NCBI GenBank assembly: GCA_021399435.1
Contig: JAJTUP010000076.1
Location: 62,001-126,000, forward strand
DNA: 64,000 nucleotides
Direction: 5' to 3'
From: Diaporthe sp. PMI_573
Taxonomy: Eukaryota; Ascomycota; Sordariomycetes; Diaporthales; Diaporthaceae
Shown here: positions 33,349 through 42,900 of the stretch, piece after piece
Numbering within the stretch: the first letter of the stretch is position 1
Layout: every line of letters begins with the position of its first letter
Program-made: the position numbers and the translations under genes
The notes under the pieces: generated by a model
What the model was told of the DNA's origin: nothing
The model's input: only the letters and a program-made list of their open reading frames with translations
Databases searched by the model: none

Positions 33349-36063
33349 TTAACATGCGCCAGCAGATTTCAGCAGCTTCACGATCACCTCATGCCCTCCC
33401 TCGGCGGCGCTGCTTAGTGCCGACCTATCACTCTTGACATCGGCACCCTGCTCGAGCAGCAGCTTCACGATCGCCTCGTGCCCTCCCCAAGCGGCGCTGC
33501 TTAGTGCCGACCTAGCACTCTTGACATCGGCACCCTGCTCGAGCAGCAGCTTCACGATCGCCTCGTGCCCTCCCAAAGCGGCGCTGCTTAGTGCCGAACT
33601 GCCGACCTCGTGCTTCGCATTTACATCGGCGCCCTGCTCGAGCAGCAGCTTCACGATCGCCTCGTGCCCTCCCAAAGCGGCGCAGCTTAGTGCCGACCTA
33701 TTACTCTTGACATCGGCACCCTGCTTGACATCGGCACCCTGCTTGACATCGGCACCCTGCTCGAGCAGCAGCTTCACGATCGCCTCGTGCCCTCCCTCGG
33801 CGGCGCTGCTTAGTGCCGACCTAGCACTCTTGACATCGGCACCCTGCTCGAGCAGCAGCTTCACGATCGCCTCGTGCCCTCCCAAAGCGGCGCTGCTTAG
33901 TGCCGACCTGCCGACCTCGTGCTTCGCATTTACATCGGCGCCCTGCTCGAGCAGCAGCTTCACGATCGCCTCGTGCCCTCGCCCGGCGGCGCTGCTTAGT
34001 GCCGACCTGCCGAGCTCATCCATCGCATTTACATCGGCGCCCTGCTCGAGCAGCAGCTTCACGATCGCCTCGTGCCCTCGCCCGGCGGCCCAGCCCAGTG
34101 CCGACCTGCCGACCTCGTGCTTCGCATTTACATCCGCGCCCTGCTCGAGCAGCAGCTTCACGATCGCCTCGTGCCCTCGCCCGGCGGCCCAGCCCAGTGC
34201 CGACCTGCCGAGCTCATCCATCGCATTTACATCGGCGCCCTGCTCGAGCAGCAGCTTCACGATCGCCTCGTGCCCTCCCCCGGCGGCCCAGGGCAGTGCC
34301 GCATCCTTCTTATCTACAAGCTTGCGGAACTTAAAGTTCCAGGCCTTCTTCAAAAGTAGCTTCCGAGCTAATGACTCGATCCCGAAATAACAAGCCATGT
34401 GTAGTAATGATAAGTTGGAGCTTGCCCACGGTGCCTTGTTGTTTCGGTAGGTCTTCCACCAGTTGTCCCGCACAATGGACTTCTTTTGGAAGAAAGGCCG
34501 TGAAAGGCCAAAGTCCTTGTCTGCAAATGTAGAAGAATACCTTGCATGTTCCAGCCAGTGCAGTACTGCGTAGTTTAACAATGGCGATTTCTGCTGAACG
34601 GATGTTTTCTTGATATCTAGAGACTGGTGGCGTAAGTCGCTCTTCTCAATGCAGTCAAGGCATGCTCTTGCCAGTTCAGAATGCGCCTCCCCTGCTTTGA
34701 TGCGAAACTCTTCCAATATTGGGTCTTTATCGGGGTCCTCTCGCAGTAAATAGTCCCGGGTTGATTGGTGGACAAGGTTGACGTGCTGATCGTGGATCTT
34801 GAGGATCGGCCCACACAGAGTGATGTAATCGCGAATGGCCTGGTTGCTGCTAATAGATTGAGTGGACGGGATAGGGATAGCTGCCATTAGTTCTTGTAGT
34901 GTAAGAGGACGAACGGCCATCGTAACCCAACGCAAGATTTCAGAGATAATGAGCCGCTCACTGCTTTCAGTCTGTGGTAACATTCGACTGTAAATTGCAG
35001 GCAGTCCTCGTGGAAGACTATCCAGAGCCTTCATGATTTCGGTACATGTCTTTTTCATGGATAGCTCGATCATGACGAAGCCAACCCATAGGAAGGTGCC
35101 GTCGGCTCGACTTAGAAGGGTTGCCTCGACTGTCTCGCGAATATCATTAAACCCTTGTACCCTTTCCAGTTCCTGAACGCTGGCGGAGATGAACTGTTGA
35201 ATGTCGCCGCTCACATGTTCGTCGTTGTCAGGATCAAGCTTCACCTGGGAGAAGGCATCCAGCCCCGCGATCTTCCGGCTGACGATCACCAATTTGAACC
35301 CTCCGCCGGGCCGTTTCGAGCGCTCCGACGAAAAGAAGTCGCGAAATTTAGCAACAAGTAGTCTCGTAGACGCCTCGTCGCATTCGTCGAGTCCGTCGAG
35401 CGCGCAAAAGACCGTGCCAAGGTTGGCTTGCAGGAGCTTTCTCAGTACGATCCAGAGAGTTTCCACAGACGACAACGTTTCTTGAGTTTTCCCCGGGCTT
35501 TCGAAGTATGACGAGACATGCTGGAACAAATCCCGGCGCTTCGTGACCAGCTGGTACACCAGGCCCCTAAGAACGGCCACGGCGCCGTTGCGCTTCTCGT
35601 CTTGATGGCTGCAAAAGTAGAACAGCAGCTTCGCATCTTCCGTTTCTTGAGTGAGCCTCTCAAGCTCTTCGGTTAGAAAGATTGAGAGCATTGTCTTTCC
35701 CTTGCCCGGGTCGCCGGAGATCCAGAGAGGTTGCACATCGCCATCAAGCCAAGATTTGTAGGTTTCATTGTGTCTGATCCATTCGCAGGTGCCGGCAGTT
35801 CTCTGGCCTTTGGTGCTTTTGAGAGTCTCCCGATCGACGATTGGGTCGGTGAGGAATAGGGCATTTCGACAGGCGTCAACTCCGTTTTGAAGGGGTTCTG
35901 TATCTCGCGATTGTTAGCGAAACGCTGTGGACACAAAGAATGTGGCCTATCAGGGTAGGAACAGGTAGGGTGCTGACAGACTGGAATGGTAGTGGATGAC
36001 GTCGCCCTGATGGATTTGGGCCTGATCTCCGAAGATACAGTGGGAAATGGCGCGACTATCCAT
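33349..36063 (-). CDS. NACHT-ankyrin NLR with N-terminal amyloid-signalling motif (R0), 876 aa
   Basis: Exon 1 is 36063-35982. Exon 2 is 35897-33349, after an 84-bp intron with a strong GCTAAC branch site and a non-canonical GTCTGT donor. Residues 5-21 (AISHCIFGDQAQIHQGD) align without gaps to both C-terminal repeats of the adjacent divergent gene. NACHT: a pre-P-loop DPIVDRETLKSTKGQR, Walker A GDPGKGKT near 89, Walker B CALDGLDEC near 195, LVIVSRK, then the winged-helix-like RPLTLQELMAAI and LVHQSTRDYLL. From about 560 to the end are ten ankyrin units (GHEAIVKLLLEQGADV). The layout is that of a STAND receptor: the repeats sense, NACHT oligomerises, and the N-terminal motif templates an effector. 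In Podospora the equivalent receptor NWD2 has WD40 repeats. There are no internal stops, so the gene looks functional. Confidence 0.85.
33352..34302 (-). repeat. Near-identical ankyrin-coding tandem repeats (ten units)
   Basis: Units of 33 residues (four first, one later) alternate with shortened 29-residue forms, one 41-residue form and a terminal partial unit. GHEAIVKLLLEQGADV is almost invariant. Variation is confined to one residue after AA (G, R, L, E or W) and to the linker (NAMDELG, NAKHEVG, KSAR, KSDR). One unit carries QGADVK three times in a row at about 33700-33760. Confidence 0.9.
36001..36051 (-). other. R0 amyloid-signalling motif of the NLR
   Basis: Codes for AISHCIFGDQAQIHQGD. 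Against effector repeat R2 it shares I2, H4, F7, G8, I13, G16 and D17. Against R1 it shares I2, I6, Q10, A11, I13, G16 and D17. The core fits the HET-s-related pattern [small]-[RQ]-[VI]-x-x-G-[ND]. Confidence 0.75.
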
Positions 36064-36245
36064 TGCTTGCCATCTTTGGTCGGCGTCAATTGTCGGCGCA
36101 TTGACGGGGTTGAACGAGGAAGCCGCGCTCGAGGCCTAGGCAGCAGTCACGGGATCTGCAGCCAGACGAATTAGAAGCTGGGATTTGGGCGGCCCCGCAT
36201 CATCAGGCACCACACAACCAAGCATTCAAGATCGGTCATCACGAA
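36064..36245. promoter_or_regulatory. 182-bp divergent intergenic region shared by receptor and effector
   Basis: Only 182 bp separate the two ATGs, so both promoters and 5' leaders must overlap here. No classical TATA box is clear on either side. Such spacing favours co-regulation and co-inheritance. Confidence 0.6.
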
Positions 36246-37198
36246 ATGGTATAGAGCTCTCCTCGTCAAGCTGCTAGACTGGTCACTGATTGCAGACAGG
36301 CCGAGGCGATCGGAACCGCTGCCAGCGTCGTCGCCCTGGTGGGCACCGTATTCACACTGATTCAGGAAGTGCGAAGCGCACGGGACAGGGTCCGAGGCGC
36401 GTCCAAGACGCTCGACAATGTCTCCAAGCAGCTGGAGAGCCTCGAGCAATCGCTTGGTCTAGTCCGAGAAGAAGAGGGGCTGCAGACGGCGGGGGTGGAG
36501 CAGCAGGTGGCGGCCATAAACGAAGTAGGCGAAGAGCTGAGATCCTTCTTGGCCCGGCTTGCATCGGAGCAGCAGAAGAAGCCCGTGTCGCAGCTGGTTC
36601 ACGCGCTCAGGTCCGGGGACAAGGACGACAAACAGCTGGAAGATACTGTGCGTCGGCTCGATAGGGCAAGGGACCAGCTGGTGCTGCGGATCTCCGTGGC
36701 CCAGGTCGGTCTGGTAGGGAACCTCAAGGACGGCTTTAGCGTTGCATATGGCGTGCTCCTGGACACGAACAGGAAGGTGAGGGAGGTACTCGGGATCAAT
36801 CTGGTTCTCGCCGAGCGTTTGGAGGGGTCCCTGCAGCAGACAAGTACGCAGCATCGGCGTGTGACAGCACGGAGGAGAGTCAGGCTAACCGGGCCACAGC
36901 AGACGGGATGGTTCAGCTCGACGCGTCTGACGTAGAGAATCTGGGGCTCGCTAGGCAGCAACCTGCCGCGACCACTGGTGCTGCATCGGCCGACGCGGAT
37001 GGAACTTCGATATATGACAACATCACACTGGGTCAGGCGCGTATCATGACCGGCGACGTCGGCGTGGACAATTGGCACAGAGCGGCCAGACGCAAGACGA
37101 CCATTGCGCACAACCGGTTTGGACAGGATGTGCGAATCATGACGGGTGACCAGGGAGGCGAGGCCGCAAAAAGCTTCAACGAGAGCTTCTGGAGCTAG
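36246..37198 (+). CDS. HET-S-like cell-death effector: HeLo-like domain plus two amyloid repeats (R1, R2), 280 aa
   Basis: Exons 36246-36248 (ATG alone), 36300-36843 and 36903-37198. Introns are 51 and 59 bp; the second has a GGCTAAC branch site. The start MAEAIGTAASVVALVG gives a small-residue-rich hydrophobic helix, as in HeLo/HeLo-like and related fungal death-inducing N-terminal domains. A helical bundle runs to about residue 180, followed by an Ala/Thr/Gln linker. The C terminus holds R1 (218-234, SIYDNITLGQARIMTGD) and R2 (249-265, TIAHNRFGQDVRIMTGD), 31 residues apart, and ends in FWS. HET-s has 289 aa, a prion domain from 218 onward, two pseudorepeats of this kind and a late GGKGFW segment. 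Expected role: soluble until templated by the NLR motif, then membrane-permeabilising. Assignment to HeLo versus HeLo-like or SesA is open. Confidence 0.82.
37007..37150 (+). other. R1 and R2 amyloid pseudorepeats (37007-37057 and 37100-37150)
   Basis: Two 17-residue blocks with identical spacing. [ST]I opens each, N is at position 5, and RIMTGD is at positions 12-17. They are separated by a 14-residue linker rich in Arg. In HET-s, equivalent repeats stack as two rungs of a beta-solenoid. Here the Asn of the family G-N ladder position is replaced by Asp. Confidence 0.8.
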
Positions 37199-38582
37199 GA
37201 TTTGATGTGCACGGCCCGTAAGGTGGGTCAGACTTGACCTTGGCATGCGTCTTGTTTCATCTTAGTTTTCCTGCGTGACGCGTGAACACAGATCTGACGC
37301 GAGGTCGCTCTGTCGCGCAAGCTTGGTCTCATCCACACTGTGTCAGGGACCGTCAAACAAGCCTCACTACCAAAACTCATCGTTGATTCACAATTACGTA
37401 GTATGCCAGAATCACATATCCAGGACTCACGGAGACGCTAGCCCACATGAGCCATGAGATTACATCCTGGTGGTTTCTGCTAGTACGAGGGCTACGTTAT
37501 AGTATATACAGACATTTCGATACTAGAGCACGTGAATACCTCCCTGGCGGCCGGTATGCTAGCTGCCGAGTCGCCTTCGCTGACCGTGGGGTTACGTGAG
37601 GTTGGGTTAGTGCTCAATGCTGTCTGCAGGAGACTACTCGTCAGCCACTCGTCAGCTACTCGGTAATGCCAATGTCAATACACGGTGGACACTAGACTGC
37701 CAAACAAGTATTATAGTACCAAGTTCCGAAGATAACCACTGAGTATAATCACAAAGGGCCAGAGGATCTCCGCACGCTCAGGCATCAGGACATCTCAGAT
37801 AGGTTCCAAAGTCTGGATAGAGAGCTCGGAACGGGCTTAGAGGACGTATAGGTCCATGCTGTCAGTGGCGACGATCTCGGCCATGGCGACATCCTGGTGC
37901 AGCTGCGGCAGCATCTCGCCCAGGTGTCCGAGGACGGTTCCGTCTCCAGAAGCGCGTCACGTTATGAACTGGATTGCCAACGTTGCGACACTTCCTCCCA
38001 GCGCCATCACAGTGGTAGGAAGCTGGCATGGTGTCCGCGGACACACGTTCGAACGCTGCGGCGGCTGTCAGCCTGCTGGCCAGAGCGAGAGCTTGCGGAA
38101 CATGGAAGCGCGAGCACGGCCAACAGGAGCTAGGCGACGCTGGATCGAGAATGCCTCAGCGCGGCTCAGTCTTCGAGAGCCGGGTGGACATTGGCGGCGA
38201 CTTGTGCGTAACCTGTTAGCCAGACAGGACAGCAGATAACCATGGAGGGAGACTTGACTCCGTTGCCTTCCGTATGTCCTCTGTTACGAACTCTCCGTCG
38301 CTGTCTGTGGGCACGATGGGGACATCCGGAGACACGTCGTTCCTCGTGCTGACGCTGTTGACGAGTCGCTGGATGGTTCGAGCACGCCCAGAAGGGTGCA
38401 GCCACCCGCGATAGTTGCGTATGTATGGCAGGCGAAGTCGCGCCGCGACTGGGGATGTTGCACCCAATTTTTGATGCTTGGACATGATTGGACGAGGATG
38501 CGTAGTGCAGTGGCCCTGAGTGGCTCCGCTGCACCGCCCAACCACCCAACGAGAGAGCAATCTGACACACCCCCTCAGACGA
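37199..38582. other. Intergenic between effector gene and LINE copy 2
   Basis: Several mid-length frames exist on both strands (37856-38239 plus, 38216-38560 minus), but none has recognisable domains and they contradict each other. The minus strand at 38220-38400 is the most protein-like. It may be a gene remnant; no identity is offered. Confidence 0.35.
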
Positions 38583-38675
38583 ATTGGTTTCGGATCTCGA
38601 ATCTAAATATTTTATCTTCTTTACAACCTTTGAAATACCTGGTGGCCGCTTGGCGGAGATTCTGACCACTGGTGG

Positions 38676-39986
38676 ATGTCTGGTGTTGCGAACCCCGCAT
38701 CAGACGTCATTGTCGTCATGGAAGGCGAACAGGATGTTCCGGGCGGGGGATGTCATCGTCCCCTGCGTAAAAGGACCAGAACGACGAGGGCGTTGGAATC
38801 CAAGCAGCAAAAAGGTGCTATGGAATGGCAGGAAGAGGAGAGCAGTGAGGGAACTCCGAGTCATACCCGAGCTAAGAAACGGGCCGCGCCTAAGGCAGCT
38901 GGTAGCATGAGCGAGGTTGCCCAGAGCCTAAAACGACTCCTGGAACAAGATTTCAATAAGAGAATGGAATCGATGAAGGCGGAATTTCAGCTCGAGTTTG
39001 CTAAGCTTAGGGACCGCATGGCTGAGGAAGTTACTAGGACTACGGCCCAGATGGCACAAGAATTATCGCAAGTCCGACAGCAGCTTACCCAGGTTTGCGA
39101 CAAGCTGGAGCAGACCCGACTACAGCTGGATACACTGAGTAAGGCTCAGGCACCACGATCGCCGGGCCGGACATATGCAGACGCGGCCAGAATGACACCC
39201 GTTAGTACTCCCATCCAATCTCCATCTACGGCCCGATCGGCGACTCCAAAGCCGGTGTTCTGCACAGTGGACACATCCAGGGTGCCCGAGGATCACATTG
39301 GAGACGCTACACCGGCAATGATTCGCAAAACCGTTGAACAGGAAATGCGAATGTCCAGCGACCAGCCGAGTTGGCGGTGTGTTGCAGTCACCAAAGATGG
39401 ACGGAATACCAACCGCCTGAGGGTGATTGGTAGGAACGAGGAAGAACTGAAGAGGATCAAGGCGATCATCGAGGCCAAGAAGGCTCCAGGTGCAAGAGTG
39501 CTCCGAGACCAACTGTACCCAGTCAAAGTTGACAATATCAACCGTGCTGCCGTTCTCGACCAGGAAGGCAAGGTCCTTCCTGGAGCGATGGACGCTTTGG
39601 GCCAAGAGAATGAAGTTCAAATTGCCAAGATGGCCTGGTTGAGTCGAAAGGACAACGCGAAAGCATATGGATCCATGGTGGTATACCTCACCAAGAACAG
39701 CGATGCCAGGAGACTCCTACAAGAACGCTACTTCCTTGCAGCGGGTGAATCGGCGTACACTAGCGTGTTCGAGCGGAGAGCCGGACCGATACAATGCTAC
39801 AACTGCCAGGAGCTCGGCCACAAGGCTTTCTCGTGCAGCAAGAATCGGGTATGTGCGAGGTGCGCTGCCGAAGACCACCATCATAGTGAGTGCCAGACGC
39901 AGGTACCCAAGTGCGTACCCTGTGGTGGACCGCACGAGTCGTTCAGTCGCAGCTGCCCGAAACTCTACCCTACTCGGCATGAGTAG
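38676..39986 (+). CDS. LINE ORF1 (Gag-like, CCHC knuckles), 436 aa
   Basis: Nucleic-acid-binding ORF1 protein of the retrotransposon RNP. Acidic/basic N terminus, then a coiled coil (about 85-165) suited to trimerisation. An RNA-binding fold with [11 protein letters not shown] and [13 protein letters not shown] helices follows. Three CCHC-like knuckles lie at about 375-430. The protein is identical to that of copy 1. Its stop codon overlaps the ORF2 start, so ORF2 is probably translated by reinitiation. Confidence 0.92.
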   Translation: MSGVANPASDVIVVMEGEQDVPGGGCHRPLRKRTRTTRALESKQQKGAMEWQEEESSEGTPSHTRAKKRAAPKAAGSMSEVAQSLKRLLEQDFNKRMESMKAEFQLEFAKLRDRMAEEVTRTTAQMAQELSQVRQQLTQVCDKLEQTRLQLDTLSKAQAPRSPGRTYADAARMTPVSTPIQSPSTARSATPKPVFCTVDTSRVPEDHIGDATPAMIRKTVEQEMRMSSDQPSWRCVAVTKDGRNTNRLRVIGRNEEELKRIKAIIEAKKAPGARVLRDQLYPVKVDNINRAAVLDQEGKVLPGAMDALGQENEVQIAKMAWLSRKDNAKAYGSMVVYLTKNSDARRLLQERYFLAAGESAYTSVFERRAGPIQCYNCQELGHKAFSCSKNRVCARCAAEDHHHSECQTQVPKCVPCGGPHESFSRSCPKLYPTRHE

Positions 39987-42900
39987 AATATTCCAGGTCA
40001 TCCAATTGAATGTAAGAAAACAGGACACGGTACACGAGAGCCTAATGAACGATACGCGACTCCAGGATTTTGCAGTTGTGGCAGTCCAAGAACCACAGGC
40101 ATGGAAAGGTGACGGCAAACTATTAACAGTCCCTATGGGGCATCCCAGATGGATTAAAATGGTCCCTACGATTTGGAGAGATGGCAGATGGCCGATCCGG
40201 AGCATGTTGTGGGTGAATAGGGACTTGGGGGCCGACCAAGTACCAATACAGTCCTCGGACTTGACAGCAGCAGCCATACGACTTCCGGACCGAATAATGT
40301 TGGTTGTGTCAGTGTATGTGCCGGGACGCAAGCCCCAGGCTCTTCGAAATACATGCCATACCCTGCACCAGGTGATCCTCGACCTCAGGAGCAGGTCAGG
40401 GATGGCGGTGGACGTCATTCTGGCCGGAGATTTTAATCAGCACGACCGGCTATGGGGAGGAGACGACGTGGCCTTGGCAAGGCAAGGCGAGGCCGAACCG
40501 ATTATCGACGTCATGAACGAGCACGGCCTATGCAGCCTCCTCCCGAGAGGCACAAAGACATGGCAAGGCCCCGACAAGGAAAGCACAATCGACCTGATGC
40601 TGGCGACGGCAAAACTGGCAGACGAAATGGTGACGTGCTCCATACACCCGACAGAACACGGATCGGACCACCGGGCGATCCAAACGACGTTCGATCTCGC
40701 GATGCCTGATCGGATTGTCACGGAAAGACTGTCGTTCAAGAACGCACCATGGACAACAATCAGAACCAGGGTGAAGAAAAATCTCCGAGAGCTCCCCTGG
40801 ACTGTCGGTGTGCAGGAGCAGACAGACCAGTTAATGAGGGTCGTCCTCGAGGCGATCCACGATCTGACACCCCGAGCACAACCAGTACCGTACGCGAAGC
40901 GCTGGTGGACGAAGGATTTGACAGGACTTCGGCGGGTGTACACATTCTGGCGAAATCAGGCCAGGGCACAGCGGCGAGCAGGCCAAGTGAGGCCCGACCT
41001 GGAAAGACGGGCCAAGGAAGCATCCAAGGAGTACCATGATGCCATCCGGAAACAGAAAAAACTGCACTGGGACGACTTCCTGGCAGAAGATGTCAACATA
41101 TGGAAGGCGGCCAAGTACTTAAAACCAGAAACAGGTGTTATGGACGACAGGGTGCCCCCTTTGAAGAGGGAAGACGGTTCCACCACGGAAGATACGGTGG
41201 AGCAGGCAGAGGAGCTGCTCAGCACGTTCTTCCCCCCGTTGCCGGCTAAGATTGACGATGAAGGCGAGCGACCGCAACGGACGGAAGTGCACATGCCAGA
41301 CCTCACCATGGAGGAAGTTGAAGAAAAAGTGCTAGCAGCGAAACCTTGGAAAGCACCTGGAGAGGATGGTCTGCCAGCAATGGTGTGGAAACAGCTTTGG
41401 CCAGTGGTTAGATACCGTGTCTTGCACCTTTTCGACACTTCCCTCAGGGACGGTGTGGTACCCCACCAGTGGAGGAGTGCGAAGATCATCCCGCTAAAGA
41501 AAGCAGACAAGGGAGACTACACAGTGGCCAAGGCATGGAGACCGATATCCCTGCTGTCAACACTGGGCAAGATACTCGAGGCAGCCGTTGCAGAGCGGAT
41601 ATCCTATGTAGTGGAAAGCTATGGACTGCTGCCTGCAAACCACTTCGGGGCAAGGAAGCGAAGGTCAGCCGAACAAGCACTGATACTGCTGCAGGAGCAG
41701 ATCTACAAGGCATGGAGGGCCGGCAGGGTGCTCAGTCTGATCAGTTTCGACGTCAAGGGTGCTTACAACGGAGTGTTCAAAGAACGACTACTGGAGAGGC
41801 TGAAGGCGAGAGGCATACCTGGTGGACTGGTGAGATGGATTGACGCCTTCTGCTCTGGACGCATGGCCACCGTGGTTGTAAATGGGTACAAGTCACAGCT
41901 ACGGGAGTTGCCACAGGCAGGTCTCCCGCAAGGATCACCACTGTCGCCGGTGTTGTTCCTGTTCTTCAATGCAGATTTGGTGCAGAGAAGAATCAACGCA
42001 AGAGGTGGTTCGATGGCATTCGTGGACGACTACTCAGCCTGGGTGGTGGGACCAACAGCGGAGGAGAATCGAGCCGGCATCCAATCAATTATAGACGAAG
42101 CACTGGGCTGGGAAAGACGGAGCGGTGCGACGTTCAACGGAGACAAGACGACCATCGTGCATTTCACGCGAAACGCCGCGCGTACCAGCGACAAAGCGTT
42201 CATGATCAAAGGAAAAGTAGTCAAGCCCAAGGCGAGCGCCAAGATCCTGGGAGTGGTCATGGACGCGAAACTGCGGTACAAGGAACACATAGCTAGAGCC
42301 GCCGCAAAGGGGCTCTCGGCTGCTATGTGTCTGAGAAGACTGAAGATGCTGTCACCGCGGACTGCGAGACAACTGTTCGTAGCAACAGTAGCTCCCACCA
42401 TGGACTATGCGTCCAGCGTGTGGGCGCACTCATGTGGCATCAGAGAAGCTGCTTGGCTGGACAAGGCACAGATGGTCGGAGCACAGGCGATCACGGGGGC
42501 TTTCCGGACCGTCGCAACGGCGGTGGCAGAGGCCGAAGCTAGCATCCAACCGGTGCAAGAACGGCATGCGCAAGCGGCAACAAGGTTTTGGATCAACCTC
42601 CGGACCCTTCCCAGGACACACCCGTTGGCGACACTGAAAGTGAAAGTGTGTCGCCGATTCGTATCGCCGATGCAGAGGATTGCTCAAGTACAAGGGGAAA
42701 CAGCCACTGAACGAATGGAGATCATTCGGGAGTACGCGTTACCGCCATGGAGGAACCGTATCCCGGTGTCGTGCGACCCTGACCGGGAGAGAGCGGTGGA
42801 AGAAGCAAAGAGGGTGGATGGCATAGTTATTGCCACCTGCTCCTCGCAGAGAAGGGGCATGGTAGGCATGGGAGGTGTCGTACGAGATACGGCGATCAAC

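Noticed and set aside
33434..34390. Long plus-strand open frame (318 codons) across the ankyrin array
   Set aside because: It is the antisense shadow of the repeated ankyrin codons, a Ser/Ala/Pro repeat with no start context, while the minus strand encodes a coherent NACHT-ankyrin protein.
27589..37198. Starship-type giant transposon cargo as explanation for the NLR island
   Set aside because: No tyrosine-recombinase (DUF3435) captain gene or element ends were found in the window. It remains possible outside it.
37856..38239. Plus-strand frame of 127 codons near the effector gene, considered as a third member of the death cassette
   Set aside because: No hydrophobic helix, no amyloid-type motif and low-quality amino-acid pattern; the opposite strand looks equally coding-like.
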